From positions 1-5,367 of the forward strand of contig JALZUX010000091.1 of the NCBI GenBank assembly GCA_023301405.1: 5,367 bases of DNA. The letters run 5' to 3'. The notes beneath the pieces are model-generated. The model made no database searches. It was not told the origin of the DNA and saw nothing but the letters and a program-made list of their open reading frames with translations. How positions within the stretch are numbered: the stretch's first letter is position 1; each line of letters opens with the position of its first letter. Shown here piece after piece: positions 1-5,367 of this stretch. The translations under genes were made by a program, and so were the position numbers. The stretch is from Granulosicoccaceae bacterium. GTDB lineage: Bacteria; Pseudomonadota; Gammaproteobacteria; Granulosicoccales; Granulosicoccaceae.

Positions 1-2129
1 AACAAATCACCAACGATGTTCATACCGTCCATCAGTGGACCTTCAATAACATGCAGAGGCCGATCAAACAACAATCGCGCTTCTTCGGTATCTTCTTCAA
101 TGAAGTCTGCAATGCCCTTCACCAGTGAATGTGCCAACCGTTCTTTTACCGGCAGGTTACGCCACTCTTGCGTTTGCACTTCTGCAACAGCACCGTCACC
201 ACGGTATTGCTCGGCAACTTCAAGCAGCCGATCAGTGGAGTCGTCTCTGCGGTTAAGAACAACGTCTTCTACACGATCACGAAGATCAGCGGGGATATCT
301 TCGTAGATACCTAATTGACCGGCATTTACGATTCCCATCCCCATGCCGTTTTTAATAGCGTGAAACAAAAATACGCTGTGAATTGCTTCTCGTACGGGGT
401 TGTTGCCACGAAACGAAAAAGACACATTCGATACTCCGCCGCTTATCATCGCATGCGGCAAGGTTTCTTTTATTTGTCGGGTCGCATCAATAAACGCTAA
501 TCCATAGTTTTGATGCTCTTCAATGCCGGTGGCAACAGCAAAAATATTAGGATCAAAGATTATGTCCTGTGGCGGAAAGCCAAGCTTGTCGACCAGCAAA
601 CGATAAGCGCGGGTACAGATTCTTACTTTACTTTCTGTGCTATCGGCCTGACCTTGCTCGTCAAAAGCCATGATGACTACCGCCGCACCATACTGTAGGC
701 ACAGTTGTGCATGGTGTAGAAATTCTGCCTCGCCTTCTTTCATACTGATCGAGTTCACTACGCACTTACCTTGTGCACACTGCAACCCCGCCTCAATGAC
801 TTCCCACTTTGAGCTGTCGATCATCAAAGGGACACGAGCGATATCAGGCTCTCCGGCGATCAGATTAACAAACCTGATCATCGCCGCTTTAGAATCAAGC
901 AGGCCTTCATCCATATTGATGTCAATGATTTGCGCGCCACTTTCAACCTGTTGGCGTGCCACGCTCAACGCGGCATCATAATCCCCTTCGACAATTAATC
1001 GTTTGAAGACAGCAGAGCCGGTAACGTTGGTACGTTCACCCACGTTAACAAACAAACTGTCAGCAGAGATGGTGCAAGGCTCAAGACCGGATAGACGGCA
1101 CGCTACGTCAATTTCGGGTGGCTTGCGAGGTACTACTCCTTCAAGCGCTTTGGCGAAAGCGCGGATATGATCGGGAGTGGTGCCGCAACAGCCGCCTATA
1201 ATGTTTAGATATCCGGATTCAGCCCACTCTTTAAGATGGACTGTCATTTGGTCTGGTGATAGATCGTATTCGGCAAACGCGTTGGGTAAGCCTGCATTGG
1301 GATGTGCAGACACAGCAACATCGGCGATGCGTGATAGCTCTTCAACGTACTGGCGCAGCTCTGCCGGGCCTAAGGCACAGTTAAGGCCCACCGAGATCGG
1401 GCTAGCGTGCTGTACTGCATTCCAGAACGCCTCGGTGGTTTGGCCGCTTAAGGTTCGACCGGAAGCATCCGTAATGGTGCCAGAAATCATGATCGGTACT
1501 TCAGTGCCGGTATCGTTAAAAAGTTGCTTTAGCGCGAATATCGCCGCTTTGGCATTGAGGGTATCGAAGATGGTTTCGATCATCAGAATGTCAGCACCAC
1601 CTTCAAGCAGTGCTACTGCGGATTCGCGATAATTTTCAACCAATTCATCAAAGGTCACGTTACGGAAGGCCGGGTCATTTACGTCTGGTGACAACGATAG
1701 AGTGCGGTTAGTGGGGCCGATCACACCAGCGACGTAACGCGGCTTTTCAGGTGTTGAAAATTCATCTGCAGCTTCGCGAGCCAGTCTGGCTGATTCACGG
1801 TTGATCCGCGGCACCAGATCTTCCATCTGATAATCTGCCATCGCTATTCGGGTGGCGTTAAACGTATTGGTTTCAATGATATCGGCACCAGCAGCAAGAT
1901 AATCGCGGTGGATGCCCGATATTATCTGCGGCTGAGTCAGCGACAGAAGGTCATTATTACCGCGCAAATCACAGGGGTGATTGGTATATTCGTCACCCCG
2001 GTAATCGGCTTCTTCCAGCTTATGTTGCTGAATCATTGTACCCATGGCGCCATCTAACAGTAAAATTCGCTGACTCAAAATTTCTGCTATATCTTTGGTT
2101 TTAACGCATTTTTTTGAATTATTAGTCAT
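1..2129 (-). CDS. metH: Cobalamin-dependent methionine synthase, N-terminal 709 codons (partial)
   Basis: MetH transfers a methyl group from 5-methyltetrahydrofolate through cob(I)alamin to homocysteine, making methionine and tetrahydrofolate in the cytoplasm. The frame is open from the ATG at 2129 to the left edge and follows E. coli MetH (about 1227 residues) closely. The homocysteine-binding barrel comes first and includes [10 protein letters not shown] near the N-terminus, LNCALGP (Cys251) and GGCCGTTP (Cys314, Cys315). These match the E. coli zinc ligands Cys247, Cys310 and Cys311 with a constant offset of four. The pterin-binding barrel begins near Asn362 ([11 protein letters not shown]) and includes [32 protein letters not shown] and [15 protein letters not shown]. 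The sequence then enters the cobalamin cap ([14 protein letters not shown]). The window ends two bases into the codon aligning with E. coli cap residue Phe708. The cobalamin-binding Rossmann domain and the reactivation domain lie outside. I see no frameshift, and all zinc ligands are present. No strong Shine-Dalgarno precedes the ATG, but the alignment with E. coli supports this start. Confidence 0.97.
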   Translation of the reverse strand, partial: MTNNSKKCVKTKDIAEILSQRILLLDGAMGTMIQQHKLEEADYRGDEYTNHPCDLRGNNDLLSLTQPQIISGIHRDYLAAGADIIETNTFNATRIAMADYQMEDLVPRINRESARLAREAADEFSTPEKPRYVAGVIGPTNRTLSLSPDVNDPAFRNVTFDELVENYRESAVALLEGGADILMIETIFDTLNAKAAIFALKQLFNDTGTEVPIMISGTITDASGRTLSGQTTEAFWNAVQHASPISVGLNCALGPAELRQYVEELSRIADVAVSAHPNAGLPNAFAEYDLSPDQMTVHLKEWAESGYLNIIGGCCGTTPDHIRAFAKALEGVVPRKPPEIDVACRLSGLEPCTISADSLFVNVGERTNVTGSAVFKRLIVEGDYDAALSVARQQVESGAQIIDINMDEGLLDSKAAMIRFVNLIAGEPDIARVPLMIDSSKWEVIEAGLQCAQGKCVVNSISMKEGEAEFLHHAQLCLQYGAAVVIMAFDEQGQADSTESKVRICTRAYRLLVDKLGFPPQDIIFDPNIFAVATGIEEHQNYGLAFIDATRQIKETLPHAMISGGVSNVSFSFRGNNPVREAIHSVFLFHAIKNGMGMGIVNAGQLGIYEDIPADLRDRVEDVVLNRRDDSTDRLLEVAEQYRGDGAVAEVQTQEWRNLPVKERLAHSLVKGIADFIEEDTEEARLLFDRPLHVIEGPLMDGMNIVGDL

Positions 2130-2146
2130 CGAAAAGCTGTTTCCAT
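2126..2146 (-). other. Six-codon upstream frame overlapping the metH start
   Basis: An ATG at 2146 opens the frame M-E-T-A-F-R and ends in a TGA whose last two bases are the first two of... the overlapping ATGA at the metH start (stop 2128-2126, metH ATG 2129-2127). Such an overlap could couple translation of metH to a leader peptide. However, I see no ribosome binding site ahead of the ATG at 2146, and a frame this short arises easily by chance. It is recorded because the metH ATG also lacks a clear Shine-Dalgarno sequence. Confidence 0.12.
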
Positions 2147-2190
2147 GTGAATGATGTGATTTCTTTGCAAAAATAAAGCAAGAAATATAC

Positions 2191-2221
2191 ATATAAGCAT
2201 ATGTTTATATTGTTATGCTTA
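2191..2221. promoter_or_regulatory. Candidate metH operator: clustered inverted half-sites
   Basis: Positions 2191-2210 (ATATAAGCATATGTTTATAT) form a 20-bp palindrome with one mismatched pair. A third half-site follows. TAAGCATA lies at 2194-2201 on the plus strand, its near copy TAAACATA lies on the minus strand at 2200-2207, and an exact inverted copy lies at 2214-2221. The cluster sits about 60-90 bp upstream of the metH ATG, where a promoter and operator are expected. A TATAAA hexamer at 2204-2209 (minus strand) resembles a -10 box, but I find no good -35, which would fit activator dependence. The sites do not match the MetJ box (AGACGTCT) or the MetR pattern (TGAA-N5-TTCA). AT-rich palindromes of this type are typical of ArsR-family regulators, a family that includes SahR, but that link is inference. 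Confidence 0.4.
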
Positions 2222-2246
2222 ATAGCGTATCAGAATATCTACACAG

Positions 2247-2262
2247 ATCCAAATCCAAATCC
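2247..2262. repeat. Short tandem repeat, ATCCAA unit
   Basis: The sequence ATCCAAATCCAAATCC contains two full 6-bp units plus a partial third. In the weak minus-strand frame it encodes the GFGFG tail. Repeats this short can change copy number by slippage, but at this length it may simply be chance. Confidence 0.5.
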
Positions 2263-2291
2263 ACCAGTTGTGAAGCCACTCAAGGCGCGGC

Positions 2292-2315
2292 AAGCCCCTA
2301 TGGGGTTTTCTTTTG
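2292..2315 (+). terminator. Small hairpin with T run (terminator-like, plus strand)
   Basis: AAGCCCC pairs with GGGGTTT around a TAT loop, a 7-bp stem with one G-U pair, followed by TTTTCTTTT-like sequence. This is the shape of a rho-independent terminator read on the plus strand. No plus-strand gene upstream needs one, because metH points the other way. It may be accidental, may end an unannotated RNA, or may block transcription entering the metH promoter region from antisense. Confidence 0.25.
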
Positions 2316-2564
2316 ACAGTCTACCAGCAGGACCAGCTCGACCAAATCCGCCGTGAACGAATGGTAAACAGGTTGAATTTATAAGACTCAGCGAATCGCA
2401 GTGGCAAGTTGCTAGGGCAAAGCCCATTATTTGTTGCTGATTCAGATGAGCAAGCCATGGGACCGCATACGGAACTGAGCGGTTGCGGGTGATCTTTCGG
2501 CTAGCTGTTTACGACCAATCTGATTTAGGAAGAGTGATGCTTGCAGCACTGGTGTGGGCGGGCT

Positions 2565-3005
2565 CTACTGTGTGATTAGATGCTCTTCCAGACACGCCCT
2601 GCTATGCCCCTGTATCGGCACGGGTTTTCGGGTACTTTCATCGACTAATACATGAGTGTAGCGGCCTCGCGCGCAGGCGAGATCATTGTCGTTAGTAAAC
2701 AGCGCTATATCGTAGGTAACCGACGAACTTCCCAGTCGCAGTACGCGAATGGCTACATGTACTGTGTCTGGAAATTTAATTTCTGCAAAATATTGTGCGC
2801 CGGTTTCGACAACCAGAAAGACTTGATCGGACTGTCCCATTTTCAACATCTCTGCGTCCAGATACCATCCGTTAATCGCCGTGTCGAAATACGAGAGATA
2901 CACCACATTATTAACATGGCCGTAGATGTCTACATCAGACCAACGGGTGGACAGAGATCTAAACAACTTATACTCAGCCCGGGTGCTGGGAGTGAGTCGA
3001 GTCAT
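2565..3005 (-). CDS. Hotdog-fold acyl-CoA thioesterase (4HBT/YbgC/FadM type)
   Basis: This 146-residue protein matches the usual length of the single-domain 4-hydroxybenzoyl-CoA thioesterase-like family, cytoplasmic enzymes that hydrolyse acyl-CoA thioesters to free acid and CoA. The family motif lies at residues 21-41: RWSDVDIYGHVNNVVYLSYF followed by D41. Asp26 aligns with the catalytic Asp17 of Pseudomonas 4-hydroxybenzoyl-CoA thioesterase, and His30-Val-Asn-Asn is the typical turn into the hotdog helix. The C-terminal half (about 65-135) gives the expected alternating beta strands, including the segment around RVLRLGSSSVTYDIALF. There is no signal peptide. The ATG at 3005 is supported by a Shine-Dalgarno sequence with an 8-nt spacer. 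Substrate chain length cannot be read from sequence. The GHVNN form is closer to FadM and general acyl-CoA thioesterases than to the Tol-Pal-linked YbgC, and no tol genes are nearby. It appears to be transcribed alone, in the same direction as metH but 435 bp away. Confidence 0.9.
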   Translation of the reverse strand: MTRLTPSTRAEYKLFRSLSTRWSDVDIYGHVNNVVYLSYFDTAINGWYLDAEMLKMGQSDQVFLVVETGAQYFAEIKFPDTVHVAIRVLRLGSSSVTYDIALFTNDNDLACARGRYTHVLVDESTRKPVPIQGHSRACLEEHLITQ

Positions 3006-3013
3006 ATTTACTG

Positions 3014-3018
3014 CCTTC
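3014..3018 (-). promoter_or_regulatory. Shine-Dalgarno sequence of the thioesterase gene
   Basis: GAAGG on the minus strand lies 8 nt before the ATG at 3005. It fixes the start codon over any later in-frame Met. Confidence 0.7.
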
Positions 3019-3095
3019 TACTTTGGTGCAAAATCAACACTGTTAGTCACAACTGCAAGTGCGGCTCCGATACACGGGTCAACTGAAGAATGCCT

Positions 3096-3128
3096 GGAGT
3101 GGTGGATAGACTACTTTTCCACTACTCC
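3096..3128. repeat. Imperfect inverted repeat with 11-bp arms
   Basis: GGAGTGGTGGA (3096-3106) is repeated in inverted form as TCCACTACTCC (3118-3128), with an 11-nt spacer and one mismatch. A plus-strand RNA would pair all 11 positions with one G-U, while a minus-strand RNA has one A-C mismatch. No T run follows on either strand, so it is not a standard terminator. It lies between the lipoprotein terminator and the thioesterase start, about 90-125 bp upstream of that start, and could be an operator or leader structure. Confidence 0.5.
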
Positions 3129-3154
3129 CAACATATTCACATCAAACGTCAGGT

Positions 3155-3182
3155 AAAAGCCGGCAGCGCCGCTAGCCGGCGC
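3155..3182 (-). terminator. Rho-independent terminator after the lipoprotein gene
   Basis: On the minus strand, GCCGGC (3180-3175) pairs with a second GCCGGC (3164-3159) around a 10-nt loop and is followed directly by TTTT (3158-3155). A competing hairpin, GCGCCG with CGGCGC, overlaps the first. The structure starts about 12 nt after the TAG stop at 3194-3196, which is the expected place. The T run is short, so termination may be incomplete. Confidence 0.6.
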
Positions 3183-3193
3183 AACCAGCCGAA

Positions 3194-5218
3194 CTATGCG
3201 TCGTCGAAGCAACCGGTGTATTCAAGCACCAGGACCGGGGGCACGCCTGTCTCCCGGGAGGTAAACGATACATCGTTACCGCCATCACCTTGTTGCAGAA
3301 ACAAATTGACTACGGGGCCGTTAACAAAAAGAGCTGTAAGAGCAATCGTATACGGCACGTCTATCTCCCACACACCGTCACGGCCCCCTACTAATCTTGT
3401 AAGATCGGGCAAACTTATCGAGGTATCACTCTCGGACCACTCGAAGACATCATCCTGATAGACATCAACAAGGCCTCTGCCGTCGTCCTCAGCTACCGTA
3501 ACAACCAAGCCCGCAGCAGTCGGTGCACTTTCCTGTTGCTCTACGTCAAAACTAATTAATGTAGTGCGATTGATTGAATTTACCCGCAGTTCATCATTGT
3601 TGAACACCCGATTGTTTTGTAAAAACACATCAGAACTTGCTGGTATCTGCACCAACCTGGTGGTTTGGGTGCATTGGACAACCTCAACTTCTACGTCTGC
3701 AAGCACAGTAGCAGACTGGTAAACCTCTGTTAAAAGGACCGGATTAACGACATCAATTTGAAGTTCAAATATGCCGCCACCGATACTGTCAGCGGGAATA
3801 ACCCAACTTATGCTATCAGCCACCTGATTCCAACTGAAACTGATATCAGAGCCATTGATAGCGAAGCTGTCTGCTCCACAATCGATAAAGCTTGAAATGT
3901 TCTCTACTGTGACGCTGTCACCCGGCAAACCGCTAGCGGTTGGTATTGGGTCAATTGTGCACGAAACAGGATTAGGTAGCAGTACCAACGGCGGGTTAAA
4001 CGGATCAGTGCCGGCGACACGTTCAAGGTTATTGGCTACGCCATCGTTATCAGTATCAATATCAAGCTGAAAGTCGCTGTCAGCAAAACTTATCGTTTGC
4101 GCGACACTACCGACAGTCACAGTCATTTGAGCAGTGGCCAGGACATAAGGAATGTTGTTGAAGTTATCCAGCAACGTAACGTCTAATTCCACAATAGATC
4201 CAGAGACAGCGTTGGTCGTCGCTGTATAGCTATTTTCCATTCGCACGATATCGCTTACTAGTTGATCATCAAGTCTGAATTCAGCAAATATGCTCTGCGC
4301 ATCTTGAATCTCTGCAGGTACCGAGAACAGAGTGGTTAGAGTGTTCGTTGGTGGCGGTGCTGGCGGACTATTGGGGGTAGTCGGGTCGGTGCCGGCGATC
4401 AGTTCGGCGAGATCAGACTGACCGTCATTATCCGTGTCCGGGGATGAATAAGCATTGTTTTCAAAGATTACCGTCTGCTGATCGGTTATTGCATTCAATT
4501 CACGGGTTTGCGTTGCAACGGCTAATTGCTGCCCGGTGACGGTTTCAATCATTTGAACAGAAACCGTTACCGGCGCCTGGTCAGCCACGAGAAAATCGCC
4601 CTGGAAATCAATGCCCGACGCCGATAGCAATTGCGTATCACTACCAACATTGGCCTCAAAAAAGAACCCGCTAAAATCACTGGCCTGAAGCGATTGCGGC
4701 CGACGAGCCAATACAGCAACGTTAATCAATAGCGGATTGTCTGTGGCGTCAAAGGGGTCTGTGTCTTCTTCCCTTTCTACTATATTGCTGGCTGAATCAC
4801 CATCGGCATCATGAGAGGCAAAGTCGTAGCTTGAGCGACTGAAATTCAATTGCTGATTAGTAATACCAGTGGTAACTTCTTGGGTGCTGGTTGCCAACAC
4901 CAGGTTTTGACCAGAGAATTGCTCACTGAACTCGATTTCCACCGGAAATGTAGATTGAGCTGGCACCTGAATGTCACCGCTAAACCCACCATCGCTGTTT
5001 CTTTGCAGTGTTACCGGCACTCCGTTAACAATGGCAGTCCCATTGATATCATTAGGATCCAACGCGTTAATTGAGCGGATCCTTTCGGGCATTGGCAACG
5101 TGAGCTCATCGCTGGTGATTGTTGCCTCTTGATTACCGGATTGCCCACTATCGCAACCAGCCAACAGCAGCAAACTCATTGCGATACTCGCCCGAGAATA
5201 CTTTTGCATCTTCCCCAT
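3194..5218 (-). CDS. Large lipoprotein with three calcium-loop modules and a DNRLRE/CBM96-like C-terminus
   Basis: I do not know a named homologue. From the ATG at 5218 the protein has 674 residues. The N-terminus is basic, then hydrophobic, then the lipobox LLAGC, giving lipidated Cys22 with Asp23 next to it. Three tandem modules follow (about 43-159, 164-285, 293-410). Each is a beta-rich unit with a conserved G-Q-x-L-x-x-A-T strand and ends in an acidic loop: DADGD at 137-141, DTDNDG at 261-266 and DTDNDG at 388-393, followed by an E-rich stretch and TDP. These loops resemble thrombospondin type 3 calcium sites. A Pro-rich linker (282-292) separates modules two and three. A beta-rich domain (about 418-516) is followed by a C-terminal domain (about 516-670) that matches the DNRLRE/CBM96 pattern: SSDVFLQNN near its start, WSES at 594-597, and SRETG with VLVLEYTG at the end. 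Cys420, 447, 516 and 670 could form two disulfides. It is probably an envelope-anchored adhesin or glycan-binding protein, by inference. Other possible starts are TTG at 5275 and ATG at 5236 or 5209. Confidence 0.85.
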   Translation of the reverse strand: MGKMQKYSRASIAMSLLLLAGCDSGQSGNQEATITSDELTLPMPERIRSINALDPNDINGTAIVNGVPVTLQRNSDGGFSGDIQVPAQSTFPVEIEFSEQFSGQNLVLATSTQEVTTGITNQQLNFSRSSYDFASHDADGDSASNIVEREEDTDPFDATDNPLLINVAVLARRPQSLQASDFSGFFFEANVGSDTQLLSASGIDFQGDFLVADQAPVTVSVQMIETVTGQQLAVATQTRELNAITDQQTVIFENNAYSSPDTDNDGQSDLAELIAGTDPTTPNSPPAPPPTNTLTTLFSVPAEIQDAQSIFAEFRLDDQLVSDIVRMENSYTATTNAVSGSIVELDVTLLDNFNNIPYVLATAQMTVTVGSVAQTISFADSDFQLDIDTDNDGVANNLERVAGTDPFNPPLVLLPNPVSCTIDPIPTASGLPGDSVTVENISSFIDCGADSFAINGSDISFSWNQVADSISWVIPADSIGGGIFELQIDVVNPVLLTEVYQSATVLADVEVEVVQCTQTTRLVQIPASSDVFLQNNRVFNNDELRVNSINRTTLISFDVEQQESAPTAAGLVVTVAEDDGRGLVDVYQDDVFEWSESDTSISLPDLTRLVGGRDGVWEIDVPYTIALTALFVNGPVVNLFLQQGDGGNDVSFTSRETGVPPVLVLEYTGCFDDA

Positions 5219-5227
5219 CTTTTCAAG

Positions 5228-5233
5228 CCTCTT
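5228..5233 (-). promoter_or_regulatory. Candidate Shine-Dalgarno deciding the lipoprotein start
   Basis: AAGAGG on the minus strand lies 9 nt before the ATG at 5218. The ATG at 5236 and the TTG at 5275 have no comparable sequence at a suitable distance. The ATG at 5218 also gives a signal peptide of ordinary length (21 residues before the lipid Cys). Confidence 0.45.
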
Positions 5234-5246
5234 CATGGCAAACCGA

Positions 5247-5367
5247 TCAATTTCCTGCAGGCCCGTCACTGACAATTGTCAGTGTCACCGTGTCGCCGGC
5301 CGGAGGAGGTGGAGTAACAACATCGTCTGGAATATCGCCGCCATCATCACCGCCACCGCCACCGCCA
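5247..5367 (-). CDS. C-terminal end of an upstream gene (partial), Gly/Asp/Pro-rich tail
   Basis: The frame is open from the right edge to a TGA at 5249-5247 and gives 39 residues. It starts with six glycines and then GDD-type residues (GGGGGGDDGGDIPDD), passes through VVTPPPP, and ends with the strand-like AGDTVTLTIVSDGPAGN. Gly/Asp and Pro runs of this kind are typical of linkers in secreted or surface proteins. The fold and function of the main body cannot be seen. Its stop is 28 nt before the preferred lipoprotein start (10 nt before the ATG at 5236), so the two genes are probably in one operon. The frame is favoured over the other two because its composition is consistent up to a clean stop just before the next start. 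Confidence 0.6.
   Translation of the reverse strand, partial: GGGGGGDDGGDIPDDVVTPPPPAGDTVTLTIVSDGPAGN
5267..5284. repeat. Perfect 18-bp palindrome
   Basis: CACTGACAATTGTCAGTG is identical to its own reverse complement. It lies inside the last codons of the upstream partial gene, 50-65 bp before the preferred lipoprotein start, and covers the TTG start candidate at 5275. It has no T run, so it is not a standard terminator. It could be an operator for an internal promoter or an RNA hairpin between the two genes. It could also be a coincidence of coding sequence. Confidence 0.6.

Larger units (their letters stand above)
2239..2427 (-). other. Weak 62-codon reading frame, doubtful as a gene
   Basis: The frame runs from an ATG at 2427 to a TAG at 2239-2241. 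The peptide is rich in Gly, Phe, Ser and Cys, with a middle part reading GGFGRAGPAGRLSKENP and a tail reading TTGGFGFGSV. I recognise no domain, signal peptide or membrane segment. No Shine-Dalgarno sequence precedes the ATG. The plus strand over the same DNA also gives an open stretch beginning MGFSFDSLPAGPARPNPP (ATG at 2300), so the openness may reflect base composition. It could be a chance frame, the remnant of a lost gene, part of a dispersed intergenic repeat, or a noncoding RNA. I do not assign a function. Confidence 0.15.
2130..2564. other. Intergenic region between the thioesterase gene and metH
   Basis: These 435 bp hold no gene I would defend. The part next to metH (2130-2235) is AT-rich and carries the candidate operator. 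The part from about 2240 to 2460 has a higher GC content and holds a weak 62-codon frame on the minus strand, a hairpin with a T run at 2291-2315 and a 6-bp tandem repeat at 2247-2262. The part from 2461 to 2564 shows only a weak 5-bp inverted repeat (2462-2466 with 2479-2483). I find no tRNA, riboswitch of a class I recognise, or clear terminator on the minus strand after the thioesterase stop. Confidence 0.6.

Noticed and set aside
16..1632. Several plus-strand frames of 60-150 codons opposite metH
   Set aside because: They lie antisense to a frame that matches MetH residue by residue, their products have no recognisable motif, and they are rich in Ser, Arg and Thr as expected for the reverse of coding DNA.
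2130..2240. S-adenosylhomocysteine, SAM or cobalamin riboswitch upstream of metH
   Set aside because: The leader is AT-rich and too short, and it lacks the GC-rich stems and conserved boxes of these riboswitch classes.
2462..2483. 5-bp inverted repeat ACCGC/GCGGT as a terminator for the thioesterase gene
   Set aside because: The stem is too short for its 12-nt loop, has no T run, and lies about 80 nt past the stop codon.
2537..2575. Plus-strand frame of 12 residues (MLAALVWAGSTV) with an AGGAAGAG sequence just upstream
   Set aside because: The ribosome binding site is good, but a 12-codon frame is too short to support, and it overlaps the end of the thioesterase gene on the other strand. 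No neighbouring plus-strand gene could be regulated by it.
2652..3086. Plus-strand frame of 144 codons over the thioesterase gene
   Set aside because: It is antisense to a gene with a complete family motif and a good ribosome binding site, and its product shows no domain.
3090..3458. Plus-strand frame of 122 codons over the end of the lipoprotein gene
   Set aside because: It crosses the terminator hairpin and the conserved C-terminal domain on the opposite strand, and its Ser/Thr/Pro-rich product looks like an antisense shadow.
5337..5367. Repeated CCGCCA triplet pairs at the right edge as a repeat element
   Set aside because: They are explained as codons for a Gly-rich linker in the upstream partial gene.

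Overview
The window reads as chromosomal DNA of a gammaproteobacterium, probably free-living or marine. The encoded MetH fragment follows the Escherichia coli protein almost residue for residue, GC content looks moderate, and a secreted lipoprotein carries calcium-loop modules of a kind common in marine Gammaproteobacteria. The organism assignment is inference. All genes with support lie on the minus strand, so the window is described here from high to low coordinates.

Layout. (1) 5247-5367: the last 39 codons of a gene entering from the right edge, encoding a Gly/Asp/Pro-rich tail and a short C-terminal beta strand. (2) About 3194-5218: a large lipoprotein of about 674 residues. It has a lipobox, three tandem modules of about 125 residues that each end in an acidic thrombospondin-type-3-like calcium loop, a beta-rich linker domain, and a C-terminal domain resembling the DNRLRE/CBM96 carbohydrate-binding family. 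A GC-rich hairpin with a T run follows its stop codon. (3) 3006-3193: a short intergenic region with that terminator, an unexplained inverted repeat and a good Shine-Dalgarno sequence for the next gene. (4) 2565-3005: a complete single-domain hotdog acyl-CoA thioesterase of the 4HBT/YbgC/FadM type. (5) 2130-2564: 435 bp without a convincing gene. It holds a weak 62-codon reading frame, a small hairpin with a T run, a 6-bp tandem repeat and, next to metH, an AT-rich cluster of inverted half-sites that looks like an operator. (6) 1-2129: the first 709 codons of metH, cobalamin-dependent methionine synthase, cut by the left edge inside the cobalamin cap domain.

How the genes relate. The lipoprotein and the gene upstream of it are close enough to be cotranscribed, and both look like envelope proteins. 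The thioesterase and metH are probably separate transcription units of housekeeping metabolism. I see no mobile element, CRISPR array, tRNA, rRNA or defence system. The least ordinary items are the internally triplicated lipoprotein, the half-site cluster upstream of metH and the poorly explained 2239-2460 stretch. None of them amounts to a clear new system on sequence reading alone.
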